Source: Spizellomyces punctatus DAOM BR117
Lineage: Eukaryota; Chytridiomycota; Chytridiomycetes; Spizellomycetales; Spizellomycetaceae
Direction of reading: 5' to 3'
NCBI RefSeq assembly: GCF_000182565.1
Contig: NW_015971539.1
Location: 62,001-126,000, forward strand
Length of the DNA stretch: 64,000 bases
Made by a program: the position numbers and the translations under genes. The notes below the pieces were generated by a model. The model saw only the letters and a list, made by a program, of their open reading frames with translations, ran no database searches and was not told the DNA's origin. Position 1 is the first letter of the stretch, and each line of letters opens with the position of its first letter. Below are positions 23,126-36,832 of this stretch, piece by piece.

Positions 23126-25249
23126 ATGTCGGACGGTAAGTGTTTTTGGGACGATTATTACAGTAACTATAGATATACTGATTTAACGGTGCGCTATCCT
23201 GCAGCATCAGATGCAAAAGCCGACATTCCCCATTACCGAACCGCCGACACAAACGCCCTTGAAGCCGCATACTCAATTGGGATTAAACTCGGACAGTACG
23301 TCAACGTCTTGTCTAGATTTCATCACTTTTTCGCATATCAAAACCATTCCAAATTACAGAGGTTCATTCGGGACCGTTCGCCTCGTCCAACACAAGGAGA
23401 CAAACACAACATATGCATGTAAAATCCTGCGTAAGCGACGAGGAGCCCCCACAGCGTATGAACAAATCCAGCGAGAAGTGGCAATCATGAAACGAGTGCG
23501 GCATCCCCATATTATACAGTTGAAAGAAGTTTACGAAACACCGAAAAAGTTCTTTTTGATCATGGAGTAGTAAGTAAGATCGTAAACGAGGAACTACATT
23601 TCTGTTGGAGACAATGAGATTGACAATTGACTAATCGGCCTCAAAGTTGCAAAGGCGGCGAACTAGTCCAAAGAATCAAATCCCGACGGTCCTGTTCCGA
23701 GTCAGACGTTTGCACAATCATGTACCGTCTTGTCGACGCCATCGCTTACCTTCACGATCAAGGCATTGTGCACAGGGATATCAAACCTGAAAACATACTG
23801 GTCTCATCCGACACACCAATACCGCTACCAGGAGGTACCGGTCAATCCGATTTATATAATATAAAAGTGTCAGATTTTGGATTAGCGACTTCGGTGGATG
23901 CTTGTACAATGATGGAAAACATTGTTGGAACACCTCTATATATGGGTAAGTGCCGATTGAAGGGGATCCTTTTGTTAGCGTATAATCGATCGCAGGGGGG
24001 TTTTTTGACTCATATGTTGAGTTCAGCGCCAGAAATCGTGCAGAATCTTGGATACAGCGCACAATGTGATATCTGGAGTATCGGCGTGCTGATGTACCTC
24101 CTGTATGTTCTTTTCTTTTCAGTTTGTATTGTATTCAAATTCTGATGACTTCCTGACACTTGTGATGAACAGGCTGTGCGGGTACAGAACCGACGCAGAA
24201 AAGGCACTCCAGCAGATGATATCGGAAGGACGAATAGAGTTTCCGTCAATATTTTGGGCAGAGGTATCTCCTGGTGGTAAGTAGAGTTGGCAGAGTGAAG
24301 GGTACGCCGATGCTAAACTTTGATCATTAGCTCGCAACCTCTGCGAATCGACTTTAAGAATCGATCCCGCCAAACGAATAACGGCACGAGAAATGCTAAT
24401 GCATCCATGGCTAAACGTAACCTTTATTTTCCTTCTGTTTCAATCATTGTATGTCATCCTAACACGGCGTCGTGCTCTCCACTGAAGGGCGAAGCAAGTG
24501 CAACGCCAATATCAGCTACAGTACTCGATCTAATGCGTTCCTACAATGCTGAGCGCAGGTTTCGCAAAATAGCAAACACGATTCTCGCGACCATCCGACT
24601 TCGGTCTTCCGACGGCACAATAAAATCCTTCCCTGCACCCTTTGAAAAGAACTCTCAACAGGGCTCTGAATCATCACTATCAGATCTAAGTCAATGCAGC
24701 AGCCATGAATCTATAGATTGTTTGACGGATGATGATCTACTAGGAATTAAACCCGCCTTGCAAGCTAAAAGCCTTGTGTACATTAAAACCACTGCAAAAA
24801 AGCCAAGCAGTACCGACCGGGATAGGGCCTGCCGAAGTGTCGCCAGTCTCACAGCAACGGAAACCGAACAATCTTCCATGAAACCCCCGAGATTAGCATC
24901 GACGGAGCGTTTGAGATCATTGCAGGATGCAACAACAAAACCAAGAAAACCATCCTCCCAAACTTCGCGCAGGACACCCACACCTGATTCAACCATGCCC
25001 TCCCTACTTCCCCCGGCTTCACCAAAATCCCAAACATACTTGAAAAAACGCGTACCTTTACCATCGACATCTCCAAAACGATATTCGCGGACCAACACGC
25101 CGGGTGGAACCCCACCGTCCACACTACCTCGTTCAATGGGAAGTGCGAGTGTCAGCCTCCTACCTATTGTTAAAGCCGCTCGGCAGCGGAGCAAAAAAGA
25201 CGACGACGCGGAAGATCGTGTGCTACGAATTGGCGAGCTGAAAAGTTGA
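23126..25249 (+). CDS. calmodulin-dependent-type Ser/Thr protein kinase (CAMK group)
   Basis: Eight exons: 23126-23135, 23205-23295, 23360-23569, 23647-23945, 24027-24102, 24173-24276, 24331-24416 and 24488-25249, giving 545 residues. The kinase domain (about residues 20-292) is intact: Gly-rich loop LGQGSFGTV, lysine in YACKILRK, catalytic loop [13 protein letters not shown], then APEIV and a subdomain [20 protein letters not shown] closes the domain as in CaMKs. Right after it comes [19 protein letters not shown] (about 307-325), which resembles the autoinhibitory/calmodulin-binding helix of CaMKII and Cmk kinases. The last 210 residues are disordered and rich in Ser/Thr-Pro. Exon 1 is only 10 nt and its 69-nt intron is frame-neutral, so the N-terminus is less certain. 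No association domain is visible. Confidence 0.9.
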
Positions 25250-25467
25250 TTCGAGAGAATTACATTGACTGAATCCTCCTGACTAAATTGTATATGTGAT
25301 GATATATATGTGACTCGATACGATGTACTGTTGTTTTCTTTTTGATGAATTCCAAGTGCACTACCATACTGTGAATGTCTGCATCAGTCATTTCGCACCA
25401 GAATATTACAGAACCGAAATGTCGTTCTACATCATTCTCTATCTACACCTTTCCTTCCGTTTCCCAA

Positions 25468-26970
25468 TCATAGACCCCTATTGAAATAGACTCGATCTAA
25501 GGGCAGTCCATCAGCACCTCTAATATACCGAAATTTCTCCTCAACCTTTTCAACTGGCATTGAGGCACGCTGGGGAAATAGTGCCACCGCTGATGGGAGC
25601 GCGACCAGGAGGGATGCCGCTATTATTCCTATGTTACAAAGACGGTGAGGACTTGGCAGTGAAAGTTGTGGTTACGGAGTTAGCAGGTACCTAGATTGAC
25701 GGGAGCATGGAGTCGGGGATATCGTCCCCAGAAAGCGGTCCTCTCAAGACGGGTCATGATCAACCCTGGAATAAAAACCACGGGGAAGGCGGTTGCCACC
25801 CGTGATATTGCCACCTGCATACATGCACAAACGTTTTAGAAACTCGAAGGGTTAGGTTCAGAGAGTCCTATTACGTGAAAACGTACCTGACCCACAGCGT
25901 TAACACCAGCCTTGGTAGACTTTCCAAGGGTGGTTCCATCTTTATCCTGCACGTCAATCCCATCCCTTATAATCACAGAAGCGTAAGCGCCGAATCGGTA
26001 CTTGTCAACAGCCCATCACCAACCTCAACTCTTTTGATCTCATCAAGATGACATTCAACGTTCCTGCCGCAGCAACAGCCCCAAAAGGTACTGCACGTCC
26101 CATGAGAGCCTGAGCTGAAGGTGACAAAGATTTCGCACGTTTGACCCATTCGTTGAGACCAACTGCTATGGTGCAGGATGATGCCACGGCGGTTATGTAG
26201 GCAGCTGCGGTACGTTGGAACCAAAGTGTCAAATACCGTGAATAAACAAATAAGAAGACCCGTCTTAGCGTACTAGCAGTTTCAGTCATGTTCATCTCAG
26301 TCGTCTTGTTCGCATTAAAGTAGTTGAATGCCACATTGACGCTCTGGTTTATCCACTGCCAGAACAGAATCCCTGCAATCTAGCGTGCCCACGTGTCAGG
26401 ACCCACATTTCTGTACTCTGAACAATACAATCTCAGATACCGATGGATTTGGTCGCAACATTCCCGCTACGATCGCAACATTGGTCGGAACAAACGACGC
26501 CATCCGGAATGGCAAGAGAATCTTCTCGCCCGTGTCTGGATGGTAGGTGCTGTCTACCACTATATCCACCATCAGCAGCGAGTAGCTAGCGCGGTCATCA
26601 AGATTTGCCAACCAACGTACACCGCTTGGCTCTCCATACTTCCTCCGCTCCTGCATCAACGCGTCCAGCCCGGTACTCCTCGATAAGCTTCTTGGCAGCC
26701 TCCAATTGGGCATTCGTCGCGAGGAGATTGCTACACGATTACAATTTCACTAATAATTAGCATACATTTCGGTCCAACACATCACAAAGAAAGCATACCG
26801 AGGATCTGTTATCTCTGAGAAATGCTTCAATCGTCCCCAATATGTGGATTGGTCATGTCTTGGTTTGTCTGTTACATTTGGCGGATATCATAATTAACAA
26901 AAGAATAGATCACGAAGAGATTTTACATTCAAGCAAGTGCATTACCCAAATCTATCCGTTCAGGTGCCAT
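25468..26970 (-). CDS. FSF1: sideroflexin (mitochondrial inner-membrane carrier)
   Basis: Nine exons: 26970-26946, 26868-26799, 26730-26621, 26559-26441, 26379-26274, 26204-26024, 25965-25887, 25814-25691 and 25628-25468, giving 324 residues, the usual length. Family landmarks are in order: the HDQSTYWGRLKHF N-terminus, TDPRNLL, YHPDTGEK, ILFWQWINQSVNVAFNY, the NKTTEMN loop, VGLNEWVK, VPFGAVAAAGTLN, GIDVQDKDG, and the C-terminal VYFNRGL. Sideroflexins are five-helix inner-membrane proteins; SFXN1/3 import serine for one-carbon metabolism and Fsf1 is the yeast member. Intron density is the highest in the window. The gene is convergent with the kinase, 218 bp apart. Confidence 0.95.
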
Positions 26971-29740
26971 GATGCCAATTGGGGAGATGGAAAAGGATCT
27001 GGATGCGTAGGAATGTAGCAAGAACAACCGCACACTGCCAAAGGGCGGTGATTAGGGCAGGTTGTACAAGCCGCGCTCACGTGTCTGCTTACGTGTACAG
27101 TACAGTACAAAGACGGATGTCGCCCAGCAAATAATATGCAAATAAACAATATTGGCAAGCACATGCGGTGGATATCCTGGGGTGCAATAAGGTAGTATGG
27201 AGTATTAAGCGGAACCTAGAATCAACGGCGGCGATGATGGTACTTTGGCTTGGTTTTCGCGGTCCACTTTTCATGTCTGAATTGAATTTAGATGCTAATC
27301 CATCTTTTCCTTGTTTGAAATGGTTGTTCTGTGTCAGTTATCTTTGTGATCCAAACGGGAAGTCGACATCGTGATCCAGAGCCTGCTTTCTTCTGACGCA
27401 GTTAGCCAGCGGCAGCTCTACGATCATCGCCTGGCGAGCTGTCGAGTTTTCTCGTCATGCAATCCTTGGAAATCGTTTCATACCGAGGCTGTTGTAACGT
27501 AAAACCAGATTATGAATATAGCGTCAGATGATCTTTATTGTACTGTATACGGGATCGGATAGTTTGATGCACCTTTTCCTCCGTCCTGAGGTGATGACAG
27601 TTCTCGGTTGCCGGTAGTCATCTCGTCTGTTGCATCGGTGCATCGGAAATCGCCAAGTCTAGGAGGAGCCTATTTCATGGAACGATTACTCCTTGATTGC
27701 TGGTATCTTGTGCTTTAGGACAGCAAAAGGATTATACTGTTTGATTGCATGACAATGGTGCAAGTAATCTTTAACCATCATACCCTAGGTCAGTCGAAAA
27801 CAGCCCCTCCATCTACTCAAAGATCCCCTAGATAGCGTTGGGATAGAGGCGCAACGTAATTGCCCGGGGTACACTTCTTTTCTTGGTTGACCTTCCTCAT
27901 TGACATTTGTTTGTGAACTTTTATCACTCCGGATGCTTCTGCACCTGGTTCGGAGAGTGCCATTGTATGCAGATTAAGCGTTCGCCTTTCCTTTGGCCCT
28001 TCTTTTACGGAACCTCTGAAGGCTGACCGCTCGCTATATTGATCGTTCTTGTGTTGGTTCTTCCAAGGCCTGACTTTCTGGACTTTTGAAGCCTCCCGTC
28101 AGAAAGTTTATTTTGTCTGGACAGAATCACGCATCTGCGTCTATCAGTCTGCACAATCTTGGGCCCGATGCCGCAAAAGAAGCAGAGCTGTGAGATACAG
28201 TCTGACAGTCTGGTGGACGATTGCGAAACATGCCAGTTTGCCTTGCTACTCAATGGCAAGTATGTTTCTGATTATGATTCCGCTTCTGACTTGTGATTTC
28301 TGAAGATAATGATGGAGTTCATTGATTGGGCAGACAACATACAGGCGGAGGAGTGGTGGGGAGTGTGATATCGAAACGGTATGAAACTTCAAGCGGAATC
28401 TGAATGTGTGGTGAGATTCCTTGTCTGTTAACCTCTTAATTGCATGACGTCCAGGTGTACGGGTGTCGAGAAGACTCCACAATATATCTGTACAAATAAG
28501 ACTCTTTTCCAACCACACCTGTCGTCGAAAGACTGAGATTGTCACGTGCAAGATTATGCTACCTGGCGGGCATTGATATTCTCCATCCCACTATCATCCA
28601 CCCGTGGTGATACTAGATGCGGAAGCAGCGATTTCTTGCTTTCCTACAACATTTACTTTGTTATTAGGAGGAAAGCCAGACACAACGGATCTGCGAGAGG
28701 GACGCGGTCGTGGCCGGCACCGACGCATTGCGTTCAAAGCCACCAAAGTGTTATGGTAAATGGCGGGCCATGATCAATATGCACAAGCACAAGGGCTAGC
28801 TGCCAAGGATTTAAAGTCGATCGACAATTGACACGGATCGCTCACAATGCAAGTTGATGTGATAACGAACGATTCGTATGCAAGCTGCAGAGTTGAAAGG
28901 GTGTCGGAATCGTCTCAGCCAGTGCGTTCCTTGTATGACAAATCACCTCATTCTGATAAATTGGGTGTTCAGCTCTCGCAGGAGTTGGAAAGCTCTCTCC
29001 TCTGCCAAGACACTGGGTGCCATTCGCTCCCTCAGGGATATTTCCACAACTGCAAGTCCCAAAAGGTGGACGACGCCATCGACCACTTTAGGCGGGTAGG
29101 GCACAAGTGTGAAATCCAGCATCAAAAGCCAACGAGTAAGCCGCATAGCTTGAAACCCCATCAATGACGGCAAAAGTAGTGCATTAACAAAAGAACCAAA
29201 AGTACCTAGAGTCAAATAGCCAAGTCATCCATTCTCGCCAGCTTTCGCCTAAAAGAAATTCGTTTGAAATCTTAAAACAATTGCGTCCAACAAGCTTAGT
29301 CGCGTGAGTGTTCAAGTGTTCAGGTGTGCTTTTTTCCATCGGGTTAATTGCAGGCGGAAGTGGTCGGCCGACTGTTTTTTTACTTTTCTTTTTTAAAGGT
29401 TGTTTAATGAGTTGTTGAGGAGGTGAGGACAAAAGCTGTTTCCTTTCCCCCGTTGAAACCAGTCGGTCGTAGCCATTGTTGTTGCTCTTTTAAACAAAAA
29501 AAACTTTTCAACCCAAATGTTGTGTCCGTCCCGGTGGGTTAACAAAAGATGAACCAAGTCGGCTTATTTTTGTAGGTCGAGTCGTCCGGATGGATGGTAA
29601 AATATATGACAAGGGCTGTCACTGGTCCCTTTCGTGTTGTTTCCTCCTCCAAATGTGCACCCACGATTGCTCGTCGTCCATTTAAACCTCATACCATACA
29701 GCGTTCCCGACGCCGAATTCTAGTGCTGTCCTACTAAATC
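26971..29740. other. gene-poor 2.8-kb intergenic region
   Basis: No convincing gene. Frames at 28847-29167 (+) and 28943-29215 (-) overlap one another on opposite strands and neither shows a domain, signal peptide or good splice partner. The right end should hold the promoter of the Frizzled-like gene; the left end that of sideroflexin. Confidence 0.5.
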
Positions 29741-32162
29741 ATGTCCTGTGGAAGGTTGACCTGGTGGTCAGTCGTGGCTTTCATTTCATTGCTGTGGCCG
29801 GCGTGTGTTGAGTCGCAAGGTAGTCAACAAAGAACAAGTAACCATGCATGCAAGTTGTAACTAATTCTGTGCTCCCTATCATCGTGTGTCGGCAATAGGA
29901 TGCAGAAACTACGACATTCCTAACGGCGTATGTGCTGGGCTGATTACATACCCTGTATCGCCCCTCCTTTCGGCAAGCTTTGCTGAAAAGGCACTCGAAA
30001 ACAATGGGATCCAGCTATTAAGAGTCTCCCTAGCGCCATATCCACAATGCTATGCAGCATACGTTGGTTGGGCATGCTCAGCGGCCTTTCCGAGATGTAC
30101 TGCGAGTGGTATGTGACTAGAAAGGTGTATTTGGGATGAGAACATACCACTCATGGTGTGGGACATTGATAGGTAACGGAACAATTGTGCGGCCACCTTG
30201 CAAGTCTACATGTTTAGAGGCGTCCATATATTGTAAAGAGATATTCGCCTTACTCGGCATTGCAGACCAGCTACCCAATTGCGAAGGTAGCATCCCAGGG
30301 ATGATGATTCCTTACCCGACACAGCCGGATCGCTGTGTTGCGCTCACAGTTAGTAAGTAAACATGGAAGTGGCCAATATCAACTGCAACAAGCGAATAAC
30401 ACTACATCTGCCAGGTGGTAACCAGTCAGAGCCTGCTAATCCACTCATACGTCTCGATCCGGTCACTGGAGAAACGACGGTTGTCAATCCACCCACCTGC
30501 CGCGCTCCCCTGGTTCCCAACCCTAACCCCGCACTCCCTCCAACAGCCCAGCGGGCTTGCTTCGGTGCATGCTGTATATCCTGTCCACACCTTGAAGCGT
30601 TCTTCCCACCAAATAAAATATCAAGCTATCTCAACGTAACCGATTCTTTGCGCGCCATCTCGGCAATCCTTTCGCTCTTCGTTTTGATATCCTATGCCCT
30701 GTTACCGGGAAAACGGGTGCATCCAACGGTCATTTTGCTATGGTTCGTGGCGGCGGTGTTCTTGTTCAGCGCTACCACGTTTTTCAATCTCGGCAGAAGA
30801 AAGGCAACCCAATGTGGTGACGATAACGTTTCTGAGGCTGATCAGGGTAACAACACCACATGTGCGGTGCAGGGAGCAGCATTGTTTTATGCATCTCAAG
30901 CGTCCATACTGTGGTGCGCTTATCTGATTTTGAATTTACATGTGGTAAGTGCTTGAACACTTTTCCGCAAGACGCCGGCTTCCCATCCACTAAAACTCAA
31001 TTGTTCATGTTCAAAAGACTACAGTCTGGAATTCACACTTTTTTGCGGATAAGTACCCCTTCATCCACACTATCTGCTGGGGAGTGCCTCTCGTAGTCAC
31101 AGCAGTAGGAATCTACCTCAAAGGCGTCGCCTTCCAGTTTGGGTCCCTCTGTTTCCTCTCTTCATCTCGCTCTTCCCCTCTGTTCTTTTACCCAATGTCG
31201 CCTTTCATTTTCCTCGGATTTGCTATCCATCTCTGGACGGTTTCTTACGTTGCAAGGGTTGCGGCAGAAGCAGGAGGTATTGGGTCTACGTCAGTAGGAG
31301 AAGGGAGTTCCGAAGGCTCCGCGCGGGGTGAGAGTACGAGACGCCGAGTGATGAAGATCTGGAGGACGAGTTGGAGGAGCATGTTACTTGTCACAATGTT
31401 TTTGACTACGTTTATGTATTTTTGGGTGAGTGTCCTTTGTGCATTTGATTTCGAGCGGTTTTTTGATGTTGATGGCATTTCCTTGCTTCCTCCCCTTGAT
31501 GTAACAGATGTTTTATTTTACACAAAATGATCGAGTGCAAAAAATTGGGCCTGGCACACCTTTCATCACCGAATGGCTAAAGTGCATCTTATCCTCCGAT
31601 GGCTCTCAAGAGACTTGTTCCAACATCCTAACGTAGGTTTCCTCGTCGAATACTGTAAAAGCGAGTGAATGTACAAAAACTAACATTATTTTGCAGTCCG
31701 CATCTCCCATCATACGTCGTGCTCGTCCTAGCTGATACCTTCCCCAGCCTAATGGGCATCTGGCTATTCATTATCTTTGGGCTACGAGGGAGCATTGTAG
31801 CCGAGTGGAAAGAATTTTTCCGACGAAGAAAGGAGCGAAACTTTGTTCGTGACCCTACTGCAAGTGGATCAGAGGTTGTTATGGGTCGATGGGCTGTAGA
31901 GGAGCATGTTGACAGGAAGGGTACACGGGAAATACGAACAAACAGCCGACCACAACCATCAAATTCTGGATTCGTGAAGGATAGTCGATCACAGCACCGC
32001 TATCCACCTCACTCTGCCCCTGCATATAACTCATACATGCAGTCCTCCTCGTACGACGATGCGGAGAGTGCGGAAACGACGTCGAGCAGCGTCCCTATGA
32101 TACGACCCACACCCGAATTTGTAAGACCGCCGCCCAGACCTGCTGGCAGGAGACTGGAATAG
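29741..32162 (+). CDS. Frizzled-like seven-transmembrane receptor with FZ cysteine-rich domain
   Basis: Seven exons: 29741-29819, 29899-30108, 30173-30352, 30415-30944, 31018-31425, 31508-31632 and 31697-32162, giving 665 residues. A signal peptide (MSCGRLTWWSVVAFISLLWP) is followed by a cysteine-rich domain at about 27-145. Its cysteine spacing and the strings YPQCYAAYVGWACSAAFPRC, RPPCKSTCLEASIYCKEIF and LPNCEGSIPG match the FZ fold. After a linker and the cysteine cluster CFGACCISCPH come seven hydrophobic segments: ISAILSLFVLISYALL, VILLWFVAAVFLFSATTFF, ALFYASQASILWCAYLI, VPLVVTAVGIYL, FIFLGFAIHLWTVSYVA, MLLVTMFLTTFMYFW and VVLVLADTFPSLMGIWLF. The cytosolic tail is long and Ser/Pro/Arg-rich. 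I see no KTxxxW Dishevelled motif. Closest known logic: Frizzled/Smoothened-like receptors of Dictyostelium and some early fungi. Ligand unknown. Confidence 0.82.
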
Positions 32163-32307
32163 TTGCATAATACATTAACCAGTACGACAGTCATGTAATC
32201 ATTTTTCTTCTTGGTTGGACAAGATAGCTAGGTAGAGTGTTCAGCTATGTACAGTTTTTTTTTTCTTCTTATAACAATGTAGAATGTTTTTGGCGTAAAC
32301 TATTTTT

Positions 32308-32863
32308 TCATGACCAATCTTGCCGCTTATACATCCCTGCACACGTCAGTCGATCCTCACCAGTAAAGTCCACCCAAAATTGACCATTCTTAATCTGAAC
32401 AGCTACCATAGACTTGCCATCAGCTACCGCAAATCCCGTCTGATTGATGCCTTCAAGGGGCTCAGAAGAGGTTTCGGACATGTTGCTTCGCATCCTGGTG
32501 TAGCTGGAAAGAGGATAGAGAGCGTCTCCATACCCGGACCCAAACCTGGGTCTAAAGACGGCAACGTGTAGGGTGTCATAAGAATTGACTGACTGCATTG
32601 TAGGCTAAAGTGCGAACATTTAGATGCAAACCCCCACACATACCTAACCAACAAAAAACCTACCCGCATTCTAAATCACCTTCGCTTCCATATTTTTGAC
32701 ATGTCACTCCATTCTGAATTGCAGTTGTCGAGTTCTTGAACAAACCCGTGCGGGCCACGGGAGTATATAACCCAGAAAAAGGACTCGTCGGGCCTGGCAA
32801 TTGCGCACTACACAAGTAAGAGAGGAAAGAGAATATAAAACTGCAAGACAGATGATTAAACAT
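32308..32863 (-). CDS. possible small secreted protein, splicing unresolved
   Basis: The first part (from 32863) begins with MFNHLSCSFIFSFLSYLCSA, which could be a signal peptide, and ends at a good donor (GTAGGT, intron start 32657). The second part, ending at 32308, reads QIKNGQFWVDFTGEDRL and looks like protein. However, the obvious acceptor (TTTAG before CCTACAATG) joins to a different frame that stops at 32424. Either the protein ends there, or the donor or acceptor differs. No family recognised. Treat as a locus, not a finished model. Confidence 0.35.
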
Positions 32864-33411
32864 GGCGATTATGTGTTCGGGGTGAAGGTAGAGACGAAAG
32901 TCCTACAGTCGGTCAAACCTCCACGCGTGCTGACCAAGCAGTCCGCGCCACAAGAGCTGTCGATCACCTTACATAAGCACCCTCGTTGACGTTTTCGGAC
33001 AGCGAGAACCCCTTTTTTTGTTCTTTCAAGCTCCAGCTGCAGGACACCTTTGAGCAAAAGAAGCTCGCCACGGTGGTTTTCGGTTTCCTGGGATTTGACT
33101 TCCTGTAGCCTTTTGGTTTATCATCAGAATTGGTATCGTGTGGTTTATTGTCGGAAAACGGAAGCTGTCAAAACTCTTTGGGTAACAAACCATCTTTACC
33201 AGACTACAACGTGCGGGAACAAGAGCAACTAAAGTTGAGGCTTTAACTCTCTATTCTTTCTGCCATTGCAAATCCTGTGGTAAGTAGAAGTAGAATGTTA
33301 CTGCCATGCTTGTTTGAATTTACTTGGACCGTCGGAACCGTGGGAACTTTTTTTCCCACGCATCGTTTTCTCAACTACGGACGTGTTTAGTAGACTTTAA
33401 AGTACTTTCAA
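32864..33411. other. intergenic, Ded1 promoter region
   Basis: No gene recognised. Pyrimidine-rich stretches near 33240-33270 and 33345-33375 precede the helicase start, as expected for a strongly expressed gene. Confidence 0.4.
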
Positions 33412-35222
<1,811 letters not shown>

Positions 35223-35478
35223 AAGAGACGTTAGAAGCGGTTAAGAAAGACTTGAAAACTCTGGAGGATTGGACAAAAATTGAATTTAAAGTAAATGAAG
35301 CGGGCAAATATAGCATATATTTCTTGTGAGCCCTTATATTCATTGCCATTGCAATGACCAGCGATCAAACCAAGCTTCAATGCGCAAGCACCATGCCGCT
35401 ATTCAGAATTTCAAGTCGATTCCATGTTCCAAAACTGTTTTCACCACATCTTTGATCCCAACCGTTTGTTCACCCTTC

Positions 35479-36348
35479 TCATTTCCCTCTTTTCCTACTC
35501 TCTGTTCGGTTTTGGTCAGAATCACCGTGATGTTCTGCACTGGGGGCAGCCGAATCCGCCATTGCATCAAATGTTACTGGGACAGTTAATTTTGCAGGTT
35601 CCTCGTCAATGACTTTGACTTTTTCGTGAGATTCTACCGCATGTGGATGATCTTTGGGATGATGGGGCGGAATCGTCGATTGAGGGACGGTGGCGGCACA
35701 GGGCTCTTCTTCAACAATCTTGGTATATGCGCTTTGTTCCATAGCGTCAAAAGTAACTGGTACGGTAAGCTTGGCCGGTTCTTCGTCCACTACTTGAATT
35801 TCATCCTCTGGAGGCGACTCCACTGCGTGCGGGTGTTTAGGATGGTGAGGCGGGATGGTCGACTCAGGTACACTTGCTGCACAAGGCTCCTCCTCGACAA
35901 TTGTTCGTGTCGCTTCTTCTTGAATGGCATCGAACGTGACGGGAACAGTTAATTTCGCTGGTTCCTCGTCAACGACTTTGATGCCTTCGGTTGGAGCCTC
36001 TACTGCATGAGGATGTCTGGGATGGTGCGGCGGAATGCAACTTTCAGGCCTAGTTGCTGCACAGGGCTCTTCTTCAATGACAATAATGTCCTTTTTGTGG
36101 TGTTTTTGCTGATAACGGCGTTGGCTGTCGGCCACGTTGAGCTCAACCTCCAAAATGGTAGTTGTACTGGTGGTGAAGCCGCCATGCAGGAGATTGACTT
36201 CGGCTTCACCAAAGCCGTGGGTTGCAATCATGGGGTCAGTGGAGGGGTGCGGAAGTTCTGCAAAAAGTGCCCTCGTTTCAGCGGCTTTGGATTTGAGAGG
36301 TGTGCCGGGGATGGTAGGAAGAGTGGGTATATCAGTAAGTGTTGCCAT
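35479..36348 (-). CDS. orphan protein with three ~60-residue histidine/proline-rich repeats
   Basis: Single exon, 289 residues, no recognised family. Residues about 90-149, 150-209 and 211-263 are three tandem copies of one unit. Each copy has EEEPCAA, then IPPHHP with HPHAVE, then VVDEEPAKLTVPVTFDA. One conserved cysteine and five to six histidines recur per unit, so metal binding is a possibility but only a guess. The N-terminal 85 residues are unrelated (EAEVNLLHGGFTTSTTTILE) and end in a basic run QQKHHKK; the C-terminus is charged and basic. There is no signal peptide or membrane segment. The gene is divergent from the small orphan at 36833 and convergent with DED1. Confidence 0.65.
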   Translation of the reverse strand: MATLTDIPTLPTIPGTPLKSKAAETRALFAELPHPSTDPMIATHGFGEAEVNLLHGGFTTSTTTILEVELNVADSQRRYQQKHHKKDIIVIEEEPCAATRPESCIPPHHPRHPHAVEAPTEGIKVVDEEPAKLTVPVTFDAIQEEATRTIVEEEPCAASVPESTIPPHHPKHPHAVESPPEDEIQVVDEEPAKLTVPVTFDAMEQSAYTKIVEEEPCAATVPQSTIPPHHPKDHPHAVESHEKVKVIDEEPAKLTVPVTFDAMADSAAPSAEHHGDSDQNRTESRKRGK

Positions 36349-36832
36349 TTTTTGCTGAAATTATCGCTACCAATTTCGCTAGAGTCCTGTATGGTGAGAT
36401 TCGCGCTCGTTTGATGGAGAAAACTGCAGCAGGGACAAATCTGCGACAACCAGTGTCCTGCCGCGGCTGGATTTAGCTGAGCTGACAACTCCCGTAACGT
36501 AACAGAGCGCAATGTTCTGCTGCATCCCTTCACTCTGACGACATGGGGACCGAGTCCCTTGAATGCAGACGTGGTCTACGTCAACAAGATGCTGTTTCCT
36601 GTGGTCCGGGCTGGTTGCGGGAATAGTGGTACACATGTGCATACCGCATGTAGTTTGTCTTATTGACTACTTGTAAATATTTTTTGTGTGCTGTAATGCA
36701 TTGCTTCAGGGCCTATGATTGTACGTAAAAAGGAGGCTTGAAATGCTGTAAGGTTTTTCATACTACTGGAACTCAAATTGCGTTAAAGCCGGCAACCACC
36801 AAAGCAAGCACGCCCCGGTTCAGTTCACATCA
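36349..36832. promoter_or_regulatory. divergent intergenic promoter region (484 bp)
   Basis: Separates the repeat-protein gene (-) from the small orphan gene (+), so both promoters should lie here. No gene and no clear motif beyond an AT-rich patch near 36660-36690. Confidence 0.4.

Noticed and set aside
28847-29215. overlapping 106- and 90-codon frames on opposite strands
   Set aside because: They exclude each other and neither has domain or splice support.
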